From assembly GCA_964624905.1 (NCBI GenBank), contig CAZUYK010000010.1, positions 1 to 41,787 of the forward strand: a stretch of 41,787 bases of DNA. Reading direction: 5' to 3'. The stretch is from CAZRVH01 sp964624905 (lineage in GTDB: Bacteria; Patescibacteriota; Gracilibacteria; Peribacterales; Peribacteraceae). The notes beneath the pieces are model-generated. The model was not told the DNA's origin, made no database searches, and saw nothing but the letters and a program-made list of their open reading frames with translations. Shown here piece by piece: positions 6,988 to 15,471 of the stretch. Each line of letters starts with the position of its first letter. Positions within the stretch are counted from its first letter, which is position 1. The translations under genes and the position numbers were made by a program.

Positions 6988-8682
6988 ATGAAACATCCTC
7001 TCCTCGCACTCAGTCTTCTGGCCGTGCCCACCATGGCGTTCGCCCTCGATTTCTCCGAGAGCAGCGCGCGGTACGCCGACAGTTCGTCTTTCACGCGCGG
7101 CGAACGCGCGGGCATCAGCGTCCTCACGAACCTCGGCGCCGTGTCCGGCAATCCCGACGGTACCTACGCCGCGGGCCGCACGCTCAACCGGGCGGAATTT
7201 CTCAAGATCGTGCTGAAGAGTGCCCCCGTCCAGGATTTTCTGGATGGGGACAAGTCGAACTGCTTTCCGGACGTGAAGACCGCTGATTGGTTCAGCATGT
7301 ACGTGTGCGCCGCGAAGCGAAAAGGGATGGTATCCGGATATCCGGACGGTTCTTTCAAGCCCTCTAACCCGGTGAATTACGCGGAGGCGATCAAGATGCT
7401 CACCGAACTCTACGGATATGAATTGCCTCAGCCGTCGCCTACCGAGCGTTGGGCTTGGTACACGGCCTATGTGCGCGCCGCCACGGACCGCGGGGTCCTC
7501 TTCTCCGATGATCTCCCCTATGACACGCTCCTGACGCGCGGACGCATGGCCCAGCTGGCCGCCGCGTATCGCACGGAACACGATGGAGACCTGCCCGCGT
7601 ACCGCGCTTGGGAGTCCGGACAGGCTTCGTCCTCGTCCCGCTCCAGTGCGAATTCCGCATCCAGCGTGAGCGCATCATCTGTCTCCTCCGTTTCCTCCTC
7701 AGCGGTTTCCTCTTCTTCGTCCTCGGTCGCCTCTTCCGTTGCCAGCAGTTCTTCTATTGCCGCGCTCTTCCCTGCCACCAGCCATTTCCTGGTAAGCGGG
7801 GAGCTGTCGCCGGTCATTATGGACGGCACGTTCACGCAGTTGGACGAAGATGGCGTCCTGCGTCGCATTGTGGTGCTCCTGCGCAGGGAAGTGAAATCCT
7901 TTGATACCCTGTCATTCGTGAATGCTGCCGGTACGGAAATCGCAAATCTCAGCCTTGCCACGAGCGATAACACCGATAAGCGTCGGTTCGAATTCATCGT
8001 GACCGACGATCGCCTTACGCTCGCGAAGGATTCCTCCGCGGTTCTGGGCATTCGTGCGAATATGAGGCCGCGTGACAACGGAGGCGTCTCCAACGAGCTC
8101 GTGGAAGTGGAGAATTACTATATCGAAACGCAGGGCAAAACGACCGGCAACACGCGTCAGATCGTCCCGACGAACACGCACTATCCCATGCACCAGACGA
8201 CGTACGGCAACATCCTCTCGGTTCGCAACCTCATGTCCGGCGGATCGTTGCAGGCGGGCACTGACCGTCGGATCGCCTCGTTCTCCATAGTCGGACACTC
8301 CGCAACGGGTGTGACCCTGAACATTTCCAGCTTGGAATTCATCGTCCAGAAAGCGAACGTGACGGCTTCACGCATCCGTATCGGAGGTGCGGCCGCGCTG
8401 GAGCAGCAAGACTGCGGATTGGAGCAGACGGATATCTTGCGCATCGCCTGTACCGTGATTCCGGATTCGTTCAAGACGATCGGTTCCGCGCCGCGCACGA
8501 TTTCCATCTATGCGGATTTGGCTGTATCAGGTGACAGCGGTTCACTCCAATTGCTCTTCGAGGGCCGCGGAAAAATCGGGCAGAACGGAGCCATGCGCTG
8601 GAACGACGGTTCTTCCACGTTCAACTGGATCGAGGCGACGGTGCCCCTGGAAAACGGCCCGGCTTGGACGGTGACGAAATAG
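6988..8682 (+). CDS. Secreted SLH protein with serine-rich linker
   Basis: A 564-aa exported protein. The signal peptide ends TMAFA (~residue 19). Three SLH motifs cover ~20-200: SGNPDGTYAAGRTLNRAEF, then FPDVKTADWF with GYPDGSFKPSNPVNYAEA, then a third ending LTRGRMAQLAAAYR. A ~50-residue linker made almost only of Ser, Ala and Val follows (~210-260). The C-terminal ~300 residues are beta-rich in pattern with a possible disulfide (QQDCGLEQTDILRIAC) and match no family I know. Likely a wall-anchored protein presenting a globular domain through a flexible stalk. A palindromic repeat follows the stop at 8692. Confidence 0.9.
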   Translation: MKHPLLALSLLAVPTMAFALDFSESSARYADSSSFTRGERAGISVLTNLGAVSGNPDGTYAAGRTLNRAEFLKIVLKSAPVQDFLDGDKSNCFPDVKTADWFSMYVCAAKRKGMVSGYPDGSFKPSNPVNYAEAIKMLTELYGYELPQPSPTERWAWYTAYVRAATDRGVLFSDDLPYDTLLTRGRMAQLAAAYRTEHDGDLPAYRAWESGQASSSSRSSANSASSVSASSVSSVSSSAVSSSSSSVASSVASSSSIAALFPATSHFLVSGELSPVIMDGTFTQLDEDGVLRRIVVLLRREVKSFDTLSFVNAAGTEIANLSLATSDNTDKRRFEFIVTDDRLTLAKDSSAVLGIRANMRPRDNGGVSNELVEVENYYIETQGKTTGNTRQIVPTNTHYPMHQTTYGNILSVRNLMSGGSLQAGTDRRIASFSIVGHSATGVTLNISSLEFIVQKANVTASRIRIGGAAALEQQDCGLEQTDILRIACTVIPDSFKTIGSAPRTISIYADLAVSGDSGSLQLLFEGRGKIGQNGAMRWNDGSSTFNWIEATVPLENGPAWTVTK

Positions 8683-8691
8683 GAGTGGGCG

Positions 8692-8731
8692 ATAGGTTAT
8701 AGGGTTCTCTCTGCTATCACCTATAACCTAT
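8692..8731. repeat. Second copy of the ATAGGTTATAGG palindrome
   Basis: The right arm (8714-8731) is identical over 18 bases to the right arm of the murA element. The left arm keeps only ATAGGTTATAGG (8692-8703), leaving a 12-bp stem. It sits 10 nt after the SLH stop and 13 nt before the pyrF-tail remnant. Confidence 0.85.
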
Positions 8732-8743
8732 TCACCTCATTCT

Positions 8744-8826
8744 TCAGAACAACTCCTTCAAGTCCCTCGCGATTCTCTGTGCCGCCAACTGAGCTTTTTC
8801 CTGCCATCCGGCTGCGTTCGGCTTCG
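8744..8826 (-). pseudogene. Displaced 3' end of the pyrF-like gene
   Basis: Reading leftward, this encodes AKPNAAGWQEKAQLAAQRI then ARDLKELF and a TGA stop. The intact gene ends GSDWQEAARRSAERI then ARDLKELIF. From the Trp onward 15 of 20 aligned residues match, and the last nine before the end (RIARDLKEL) are identical but use different codons at six positions. There is no start codon, and a stop lies about six codons upstream in the same frame, so this is a stub. Confidence 0.85.
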
Positions 8827-8859
8827 CCGTGTTTCGCCGGAACTACGCCGAGATCGTGC
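8827..8859. repeat. Palindromic spacer between the pyrF-like stop and its stub
   Basis: On the minus strand it reads GGCGTAG-TTCC-GGCGAA (8833-8849). A similar GGCGTAG...GGCGAAG element lies after the galU-type gene at 26688-26707, which suggests a dispersed repeat family. Confidence 0.5.
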
Positions 8860-9681
8860 CTAGAAAATAAGCTCCTTGAGATCACGCGCTATCCTCTCCG
8901 CCGATCTCCGGGCAGCTTCTTGCCAGTCGCTTCCCTTCGAGGCGTAGGCGATGTCTTCCGCGGCCAGCGCCAGCGCGCCGGTGCCATCGGGCAGGAATCC
9001 GTGCTTCATCGACGCTGTCATCGGCACCAGGAAGGGGATGTGCGGCATGAGCGTGCGCAAGTATTTCATTTCCTCGGGATACGCGGGCCCGACGATCGCT
9101 CCCACGAAGCTCAGGTTCGTCTCGGGGCCGATATGATGCATGCCCCAACTTTCGGTGAGTTGCGCCACATGCTCGTGCACGACCTCGTCGCCGATCGGCA
9201 GGTCCTGCACATCCGCGGAACTGTCATTTCCGGTCTTCACCAAGACGTAGATTCCTTTGCCGCTCTCCGCGCATTTCTCCACGAACGGGACGATGCCGTC
9301 TTCGCCTAGGTAAGGGTTCACGGTCAACGCGTCCACCGCGCTTCCCTCGTGCAGGTACGCCTCTGCGTAGGCCGTGCACGCGTCGCCGACGCCGCTCCTG
9401 TTCCCGTCCGCGATGACCACCAGTCCGTTCTCCTTCGCATACGCGCAGGTTTTCCAAAAGGCGCGCATGCCTTCCCATCCCATCGCCTCGAAGTGAGGCA
9501 TGCCGACCATCACCGCAGCCGCACTGTCCTTCACCGCATCAATGATTCCCTCACTGAAGCGCAGGACCCCGTCGGCGTCCTTGGGGATGCCGTCGGGCAG
9601 TTTGCCGAGCTCCGGGTCCAAGGGGACGCAGAGGGGGGATGTAGCCTGGATTCGCTTCGTAAGCGCGTCTGCGTAATGCAT
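8860..9681 (-). CDS. OMP-decarboxylase-family protein (PyrF type 2 fold) without catalytic residues
   Basis: 273 aa. The overall pattern is that of type-2 orotidine-5'-phosphate decarboxylase: LCVPLDPELGKLP near the N-terminus, HFEAMGWEG, DALTVNPYLGEDGIVPF, then FLVPMTAS. The active site is altered. The family DxKxxD motif (catalytic Lys and Asp) reads D92-G-N-R-S-G97, the FKPQ-type lysine segment reads VMVGMPHF, and the C-terminal SRGI phosphate-binding segment reads AEDIA. Codons were checked for the DxKxxD region (GAC GGG AAC AGG AGC GGC). It cannot be called a working decarboxylase; a new activity or a structural role is possible. Start chosen at 9681, 8 nt after a TATCCT box. The last ~20 codons are unlike the rest (ATA, CGT, AGA, CTT). 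Confidence 0.8.
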   Translation of the reverse strand: MHYADALTKRIQATSPLCVPLDPELGKLPDGIPKDADGVLRFSEGIIDAVKDSAAAVMVGMPHFEAMGWEGMRAFWKTCAYAKENGLVVIADGNRSGVGDACTAYAEAYLHEGSAVDALTVNPYLGEDGIVPFVEKCAESGKGIYVLVKTGNDSSADVQDLPIGDEVVHEHVAQLTESWGMHHIGPETNLSFVGAIVGPAYPEEMKYLRTLMPHIPFLVPMTASMKHGFLPDGTGALALAAEDIAYASKGSDWQEAARRSAERIARDLKELIF

Positions 9682-9689
9682 AGGCCGAA

Positions 9690-9695
9690 AGGATA
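9690..9695 (-). promoter_or_regulatory. -10 box of the pyrF-like gene (leaderless type)
   Basis: TATCCT on the minus strand, 8 nt before the ATG. Confidence 0.45.
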
Positions 9696-9802
9696 GCGTA
9701 CGGAAAGCCAAAAGACGAACCGTTGACATTTCCAGGCTCCGGGTGCATACCGTGCCGGCTTTGACACCCCGCTCTTTCGCACGCACAAGGAGGTACAGTC
9801 CG

Positions 9803-10393
9803 ATGATTCTCACGTCCAACCAAGTCCGCAAAGAAACGTTGCTTATGCGCATGATCGAATCGGGTCTGTTGGATCCTTCCTTCGACCTGGATCGCGTTCC
9901 TGACTTCCCGTCCGACATCGATCCCAAGATGTACGTCGGCGAGGTTCCGATAACGGAAGGGGGCATTACCAAATTGCCCCCGTACATTTGGATTCCGATC
10001 GAGTTCGATCAGATCCAATCGTCCAGGGATCCGCGAGTCCTCTGCCGTTGGAGGGCAAATCCGTCGGTGCCATGCCATTGGGTCTGCGGCGCCGGGCTGA
10101 TCGATCGTCCCTTGGATGCAAGTCGGTTCCTTCCCAACTCCGTCATGGGATTCGGCGACGCCATGTGCATCGCCGTCCAGTATCCCGTCGTCGGACGGTG
10201 CCGCGTCGAACAACCCAAGCGTTTGCGTATGCAGGCGTACGAGTTGCACGGCCGGCGCTACGTCGTAGACATGGAGCCCTTTGAGCAAAACCAGTACCAC
10301 CACACGGTCGGCCTGCTCTGGGATAGCAAACGCCATTTCGCCGGCAATCCGGAAGACCTGCGCTACCTGCATCCGTCCCTGGTTGTCGCCTGA
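9803..10393 (+). CDS. Protein of unknown function
   Basis: A 196-aa protein with no recognised family. It is soluble-looking, rich in Pro, Arg and aromatic residues, with three cysteines and a Trp-containing segment LPPYIWIPIEF. The start is fixed by an excellent Shine-Dalgarno site AAGGAGGT at 9787-9794, 8 nt before the ATG, which is rare in this window. A TTGACA at 9723 may be its -35, but the -10 is weak (GCATAC). It runs divergently from the pyrF-like gene and ends in a strong terminator at 10422. Confidence 0.75.
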   Translation: MILTSNQVRKETLLMRMIESGLLDPSFDLDRVPDFPSDIDPKMYVGEVPITEGGITKLPPYIWIPIEFDQIQSSRDPRVLCRWRANPSVPCHWVCGAGLIDRPLDASRFLPNSVMGFGDAMCIAVQYPVVGRCRVEQPKRLRMQAYELHGRRYVVDMEPFEQNQYHHTVGLLWDSKRHFAGNPEDLRYLHPSLVVA

Positions 10394-10421
10394 GTTCCTT
10401 GTTCCGTTCAAAGCCTTTTGT

Positions 10422-10454
10422 CGCCCTGGACCTTTATGGTTCGGGGCGCTTTTT
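10422..10454 (+). terminator. Rho-independent terminator
   Basis: An 11-bp stem (10422-10432 with 10438-10448, two G-T wobbles and a T-G), loop TTTAT, then C and five T. It ends the gene at 9803-10393, and its T-run touches the convergent comM stop. Confidence 0.85.
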
Positions 10455-11956
10455 CAATCCAACCCCACGCTTTGCCTATACTGCAGTGCCTCCGCCACAT
10501 GCGCAGTTTCGATATCCGCCGATCCCGCCAGGTCCGCGATCGTCCGCGCCACTTTGATTGTCCGGTGATACGCGCGCGCCGACAGTTTCATCTTGGCCGC
10601 CGCCTGGGTCAGCAATGATTCGGTCTCCTTCGTAAGGGCGCAGAATTCCTTCAGATCGCGGATGTTCATTTCCTTGTTGGTCATGATGCGTTTTCCGGCG
10701 AATCGTTCCGATTGCGCCCTGCGTGCCGACGCGACGCGTTCGCGGATGACGGCCGATCCGTCGCCAATAGTCTTCGGTTTGCCACCCAGTTCTTCCAGCG
10801 GCACCGACTGCACGTCGATCGTCAGGTCGATACGGTCCAGGAACGGTGAGGAGATACGGTTGCGCAGCCGGGTTGCGTTTCCGGTGGTGTACTGAGGCGG
10901 ATTCATGGCGGCCACCATCAGGAAATCGGCGGGGAAGGTCACTGATCCCTGGGCGCGGGTAATCGTGATCGTACGGTCCTCCAGCGGCTGCCTCAGTACT
11001 TCCAATACTTGGGGCGGGAACTCCGCGAGTTCATCCAGGAAGAGGACGCCCTTGTGCGCCAAGCTGATCTCTCCCGGCCCCGGAATCTGTCCCCCGCCCA
11101 CGATGGATACGCCGCTGGCGGTATGGTGCACGACGCGGAAGGGGCGGTCCTCGATGAGCGACAGGTCCTGCGGCAACAGGTTGGCGACGGAGTAGATGCG
11201 CGTCACCTCGAGCGATTCCTCTCGCGAGAGCGGGGGGAGAATGCCGCGCAACGCTTTGGCGAGAAGCGTCTTGCCCGATCCCGGAGCACCGCTCAGCAGC
11301 ACGTTGTGCCCGCCCGCTGCCGCGATTTCCAGCGCCCTCTTGGCGTGTTCTTGCCCGCGTACGTCTCCGAAGTCGACGATGTCTGTCGGGCGCGTCTCAG
11401 GCCGTTCCTGCGCGATTACAGGGGCATAGGATTTGTTCCCGGAGAGAATCTCCACAAGGTCTATCAGGCTTTCCGCGCCGATCACTTCCACGCCGGGCAC
11501 GAGCGCCGCCTCCCGGGCATTCACCGACGGTACGATCAACGTGGGAATGCCTTGCTCCCGGCAGGCGATGGCCGCGGACAGTACGCCCGATACGTGCCGC
11601 AGGGATCCATCGAGCGCCAGTTCGCCGAGCATCGCGCAGGATTCCAACTTCTCCTTGGGAACCATCACGAGTTCGTGCATCAGGAGGAAGCCGAGCGCGA
11701 TGGGGAGGTCGTAGCGAGGCCCGATTTTCCGCAGATCCGCGGGCGCCAGGTTCACGGTGATCACGCAGCCCGTCGGCAGTTTGTATCCGCTGCTGCGGAT
11801 GGCCATCTTCACGCGCTGTTTGCTTTCCTGCACGGCCGCGTCCCCCAGTCCGACGATGAAGATCTTCGGTTCCTCGCCGCGCGTCATGCCGACTTCCACG
11901 GTGATTTTGACGGACTCCAACCCGACGGTGGCGAAGGACGTGAGCTTCGTGAGCAT
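10454..11956 (-). CDS. comM: ComM/YifB family AAA+ ATPase (Mg-chelatase-like)
   Basis: A 500-aa protein of the usual ComM length. The N-terminal Lon-S5-like domain carries VGLGDAAVQESKQRVKMA and VNLAPADLRKIGPRYDLPIA. The AAA+ core has GAPGSGKTLLAKAL (Walker A), GVLFLDELAEF (Walker B) and VAAMNPPQ (sensor 1). The C-terminal Mg_chelatase_C helices end HVAEALQYRQSVGLD. In other bacteria ComM is a hexameric helicase that extends D-loops during natural transformation. Between MNPPQ and the next conserved block (RNRISSPFLDRIDL) the usual CPCG zinc segment is reduced to YTTGNATRL. Start at 11956 matches the family N-terminus. Confidence 0.95.
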   Translation of the reverse strand: MLTKLTSFATVGLESVKITVEVGMTRGEEPKIFIVGLGDAAVQESKQRVKMAIRSSGYKLPTGCVITVNLAPADLRKIGPRYDLPIALGFLLMHELVMVPKEKLESCAMLGELALDGSLRHVSGVLSAAIACREQGIPTLIVPSVNAREAALVPGVEVIGAESLIDLVEILSGNKSYAPVIAQERPETRPTDIVDFGDVRGQEHAKRALEIAAAGGHNVLLSGAPGSGKTLLAKALRGILPPLSREESLEVTRIYSVANLLPQDLSLIEDRPFRVVHHTASGVSIVGGGQIPGPGEISLAHKGVLFLDELAEFPPQVLEVLRQPLEDRTITITRAQGSVTFPADFLMVAAMNPPQYTTGNATRLRNRISSPFLDRIDLTIDVQSVPLEELGGKPKTIGDGSAVIRERVASARRAQSERFAGKRIMTNKEMNIRDLKEFCALTKETESLLTQAAAKMKLSARAYHRTIKVARTIADLAGSADIETAHVAEALQYRQSVGLD

Positions 11957-12027
11957 GTACGTAGAGCTTCGCACCGACTTGGATTTTTTGCATAGGCGAA
12001 AGAGTGGACGAACGTACACCATTCTTC

Positions 12028-12033
12028 TACCAT
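12028..12033 (+). promoter_or_regulatory. -10 box of yraN (leaderless type)
   Basis: TACCAT, 8 nt before the ATG at 12042. Confidence 0.4.
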
Positions 12034-12041
12034 CGGGGCCT

Positions 12042-12440
12042 ATGCTCCCCTTTCCCCGCTTCCTCGAGGTTCTCACCGACGACAGAACACCCGCCAAACG
12101 CACCGGCGACGACGGGGAGATCGCCGCGGTCGGGTACCTGCGCACACGCGGGTACAAGATCCTCGGCCGCAACGTCCGGTTGGTGAAAGACGAGATCGAC
12201 ATCATCGCCTACGATCCGTTCGATGGGTGCGTCGTATTCGCGGAGGTGAAATCCCGTGCGCGCGCCGTCAGTGATTATTCGCCCGCCATGCGCTTGAACG
12301 ATCGTAAGCGCGCCGCCATGTCGCGGGCGGTGCAGAAGTGGATCACGAAGAAAAATTACCACGGCGGCTACCGCATGGACGCCATCCTTGTCGCGGACGG
12401 AAAGGTGATGGATCACTACAAGGAGATCGGGGCTGATTAG
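12042..12440 (+). CDS. yraN: YraN/UPF0102 family endonuclease-fold protein
   Basis: A 132-aa member of UPF0102. Hallmarks are GDDGEIAAVGYLRTRGYKIL, the RxVKDEIDIIAYD segment and FAEVKSRA, giving the restriction-endonuclease-like D-ExK arrangement (Glu and Lys in EVKSR). Family function is not settled; links to DNA processing are suggested by the fold and by its frequent place beside comM, as here (divergent). The gene's stop overlaps the convergent pgl stop by 3 nt. Start at 12042 avoids a long extension antisense to comM. Confidence 0.9.
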   Translation: MLPFPRFLEVLTDDRTPAKRTGDDGEIAAVGYLRTRGYKILGRNVRLVKDEIDIIAYDPFDGCVVFAEVKSRARAVSDYSPAMRLNDRKRAAMSRAVQKWITKKNYHGGYRMDAILVADGKVMDHYKEIGAD

Positions 12441-13123
12441 CCGATCACCACCTCCGAGTTCCCGCTTTTTAAAATGGCTTTGGCGGGCCATCGATCGGGC
12501 CCTTCGATGCTGCCCATCATGTCGTTCCACACGGCCTGTTTCTTCTCGCCCTGGAGCATGAAGAGCTTCGTCTTCGCTTTTGTGAGCACGGGCAGCGTGA
12601 GGGAAATACGGTCGCGCACCTTCAATGTTTCCGTGGTCGTATGGATGACCAGCCGCAGTTCCTTGCCTTCGTTCACGGGCGGAAAGAGCGACGCGATGTG
12701 GCCGTCTTCCCCGATGCCGAAGGTGACGAGATCCGGCAGTCCTTTCAAAAACAATTTCTTCAGGTCGTTCTCGTACACCGTGATGCAGTCCTGCAGCGGC
12801 AAGCCGGTCTGCGGAAACACGATCTGCTCCTGCGGTATATCGACATGCAGGAGGAGCGTTTCCTTGATCATCGACGCGTTGCTTAGCGGATCCGTTGGCG
12901 GTACGTGGCGCTCGTCCGTCAGGAACAGCCACACCTTGTCCCACGGCAAATCCTCTTTCGCCAGGGAGGCATAGATGGCGCGAGGCGTGGTGCCGCCGGA
13001 GAGACCGACGATAGCGAAACCGTGGTCCGTGACGGCGTCCGTGATGTGCTTGGCCATGAGGAGTACCGATGCGGCGACGAATTGGTCGGGGTTTTCCGCG
13101 CGGATGAGAGGGATGTTGTGCAT
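12437..13123 (-). CDS. pgl: 6-phosphogluconolactonase
   Basis: A 228-aa DevB-type lactonase that hydrolyses 6-phosphogluconolactone to 6-phosphogluconate. Visible motifs are GLSGGTTPRAIY (phosphate loop), FLTDERHVPPTDPLSN and TFGIGEDGHIASLFPP. It begins 7 nt after the zwf stop, so zwf and pgl form an operon carrying out two successive steps. The start at 13123 was preferred over an upstream in-frame ATG that would overlap zwf. Confidence 0.95.
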   Translation of the reverse strand: MHNIPLIRAENPDQFVAASVLLMAKHITDAVTDHGFAIVGLSGGTTPRAIYASLAKEDLPWDKVWLFLTDERHVPPTDPLSNASMIKETLLLHVDIPQEQIVFPQTGLPLQDCITVYENDLKKLFLKGLPDLVTFGIGEDGHIASLFPPVNEGKELRLVIHTTTETLKVRDRISLTLPVLTKAKTKLFMLQGEKKQAVWNDMMGSIEGPDRWPAKAILKSGNSEVVIG

Positions 13124-13130
13124 GGGAAAA

Positions 13131-14582
13131 TCAGGAAGACCATTGTGCGCCGTGACGCGCGATCCATTCATCCGCTTCGCGGGGGTTGGATACGCCCGCA
13201 GGGTAAATGGTGAGCGGGGTCGATTCGTTGTCCAAGTGGGCTTGCAGCGGGTCCATCAGTCTCCACGCCGTCCCGACTTCCTCGAACGTCATGAACCACT
13301 GTTTCTTGCCGTGCAACGCTTCCAAGATCAGGAGTCCGTGCTCCGGCAGTACGTCGCCGATCACTTCCAAGGGGTCGGACAGGATCAGCGGGCGGAACTT
13401 GGGTTCCGTTCCTCCGACCTTCGTCTGCAGGTAGACCTTCATGCCGGCTTCGCCCTGGAGGATGATATCCAGCCTGTTCGGCGCAGCGTTCTTTCCGGCC
13501 GGGTGGCTGTCGTTGAACTGGATGCAGATACGTGTTTCGCGCTTCTGCAGGCGCTTTCCTGCTTTTAGGAAAAACGGGACGCCTTCCCAGTCCGTGTTTT
13601 TCGACATGAGTTTTAGCGCGATGAACGTGTTCGTCCTGGAGGTTGAGATGATTCCCCCCTCCTCCCTGTAGCCTATTTCCATCTCCCCGTTTACCATTCC
13701 GGCGCCGTATTGTCCTTGCAAAATGATGTCATTCAGATCCTTGCCGGGCGGCAGATGGAACTGCTGGATGGCCTGCAGTCGGTGTTCGCTGAACATCTTG
13801 TCTTCCTCGGACAAATCCATCGTCAGTAGTGCCGCCATCAGCAACATGTGGTTCTGGAAGTAATCGCGAAGCGTGCCTGCAACGTCGAAGTAACCCGCGC
13901 GTCCTTCCAATCCCTTTGATTCCGACGCGGTGATTTCCACGTGGTGGATGAGCGAGTGTGCCAGGATGCGTTCCAGGATGGGGTTCGCGTAGCGAAGGTA
14001 GTAGACGTTGCGCACGGCCTCCTTGCCCAGGTAGTGATCGAGAAGGTAAATCTCTTCTTCGCGGAAACAGCTGGTCAGCGCCTTGCGAATGTCTTCGAAG
14101 CTCTTGGAGTCGTGTCCCACGGGCTTTTCCACAATGCAGCGGAACTCGCCGTCGTGGATGTTTGATTCACAGAGATTATGCAGGACATTCACGAACACCG
14201 ACGGCGGAATCGATAGGTATGCTAGGCGTACCGGGTCCTGCCACTTCTTTTCCATCTCGACGATGCGTGCGTGCAACGCTTGGAAATCCTCGAGGTTGCC
14301 GTAGTCACCTGCGTGGTAAAAGACATGGGATAAAAACTCCTGGATATCCTTTTCATCTGCCGGCACCGCAGATGAATGAATGCTGTCTTTCACGAAAGCA
14401 CGGAACTCATCCTCTTCCATTCCCGTGCGCGAGAATCCAATGATGGAAAAATGCTCCGGCAGCCTCTTTTTTTGGAACAGGACGAACAGGCTCGGATACA
14501 GTTTTAATTTGGAGAGATTTCCGGATGCGCCGAACAAAACGAACGTGAATGGGTGAGGCGCGGTGAGAATCGGGTAGTCCAT
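13131..14582 (-). CDS. zwf: Glucose-6-phosphate 1-dehydrogenase
   Basis: A 483-aa enzyme oxidising glucose-6-phosphate to 6-phosphogluconolactone with NADP or NAD. The N-terminal FVLFGASGNLSKLKLYPSLF is the dinucleotide-binding loop, CIVEKPVGHDSKSFEDI the second conserved block, and LLDHYLGKEAVRN the active-site motif with the substrate-binding Lys and His. Length is normal. First gene of the zwf-pgl operon. Start at 14582 agrees with the family and lies 7 nt after a TAGTAT -10 box. Confidence 0.96.
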   Translation of the reverse strand: MDYPILTAPHPFTFVLFGASGNLSKLKLYPSLFVLFQKKRLPEHFSIIGFSRTGMEEDEFRAFVKDSIHSSAVPADEKDIQEFLSHVFYHAGDYGNLEDFQALHARIVEMEKKWQDPVRLAYLSIPPSVFVNVLHNLCESNIHDGEFRCIVEKPVGHDSKSFEDIRKALTSCFREEEIYLLDHYLGKEAVRNVYYLRYANPILERILAHSLIHHVEITASESKGLEGRAGYFDVAGTLRDYFQNHMLLMAALLTMDLSEEDKMFSEHRLQAIQQFHLPPGKDLNDIILQGQYGAGMVNGEMEIGYREEGGIISTSRTNTFIALKLMSKNTDWEGVPFFLKAGKRLQKRETRICIQFNDSHPAGKNAAPNRLDIILQGEAGMKVYLQTKVGGTEPKFRPLILSDPLEVIGDVLPEHGLLILEALHGKKQWFMTFEEVGTAWRLMDPLQAHLDNESTPLTIYPAGVSNPREADEWIARHGAQWSS

Positions 14583-14589
14583 GACAAAA

Positions 14590-14595
14590 ATACTA
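14590..14595 (-). promoter_or_regulatory. -10 box of zwf (leaderless type)
   Basis: TAGTAT on the minus strand, 7 nt before the zwf ATG. Confidence 0.5.
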
Positions 14596-14725
14596 CACCT
14601 CCTTTTTGCCTTCTGCATCATCTATATCAGAAGTGATGAACACAAATTGTTGTCAATTGTATCCGGCAAAATCGGGGGTATCGTTTTTCGTTGAACCCAC
14701 CCCTTCCCATACTTTTTATTTGCAT

Positions 14726-14989
14726 ATGTTGAATAATCTTTCGATGGAAGCAGATGTGTCGGAATTTCATAGATGGAACAGGGCGCGTACGATCGCTGCG
14801 CATCGTCCTGATTTGGCTACTGCAGCTTCTATCGCCCGGGCTGCGAATGACACGCAGTTGGCTATCGAGCATGCCTGCCGCACTTTGAACCAGTCGCCTG
14901 AGGCATGTCCGAAAGCGATCGCGGGAATCAGCCAGGCATGCCAAGAATGCGTCTTGCGATATCTCGCAGATCGGTCGAGCGCGGCATGA
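14726..14989 (+). CDS. Small protein of unknown function
   Basis: An 87-aa protein (or 81 aa if ATG 14744 is used). It is helical in pattern, Ala-rich, with four cysteines, two near CQECVLRYLADR. No family recognised. No Shine-Dalgarno site is clear; a CATACT lies 12 nt before ATG 14726. It is followed 41 nt downstream by another unknown gene. Confidence 0.5.
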   Translation: MLNNLSMEADVSEFHRWNRARTIAAHRPDLATAASIARAANDTQLAIEHACRTLNQSPEACPKAIAGISQACQECVLRYLADRSSAA

Positions 14990-15030
14990 AGAACGTTTGA
15001 TAATGCCCAATCTCTTCCCCCCATCACCGT

Positions 15031-15471
15031 ATGTCTCACGATTTCTCTCCGGAATCAATCAGTACCGTGGCTGCGCTGCGCGAGGCCTTGGCTCCATTTG
15101 GTTACGGGGGAATTCTGGACGGACTAAGCGATGATGCGGATGATCGCGAAATCATGGGGCGTCTCGTCGAAATGGGCGCCGATCTCAACGGTCCGAATGG
15201 GGCGGAGGGGAAGCTTCATCCTACTGCGAAAGAGTTGGCCGCGTTCGTTGCGGCAAGCAAGTATTTCCGTGACACGGCCCATCGGGATGTCTTGCTCGGC
15301 CGCGTTCGCATCCATACGTATTCGGGGGATCCTGCGGAAGCGATCATGGCGCATCGTGCGTTGTCGCACGTTGACCCCGTGTCCGCCCGCATCGTCCTCC
15401 ACCATGATCACCAAGGGGTCCAAAAACAGCGCGAGGGAACGCGGTCTCAAGCCATGCGCATCGTCACCTGA
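15031..15471 (+). CDS. Protein of unknown function
   Basis: A 146-aa soluble protein without recognised motifs. It has an acidic first half (GLSDDADDREIMGRLVEMGAD) and a His-rich segment (LHHDHQG) near the C-terminus. The stop abuts the stop of the convergent amidase-SpoIID gene with no gap. Confidence 0.6.
   Translation: MSHDFSPESISTVAALREALAPFGYGGILDGLSDDADDREIMGRLVEMGADLNGPNGAEGKLHPTAKELAAFVAASKYFRDTAHRDVLLGRVRIHTYSGDPAEAIMAHRALSHVDPVSARIVLHHDHQGVQKQREGTRSQAMRIVT

Noticed and set aside
11009..11995. A 328-codon plus-strand frame antisense to comM.
   Set aside because: Arg/Gly/Asp-rich nonsense composition; comM on the other strand carries all family motifs.
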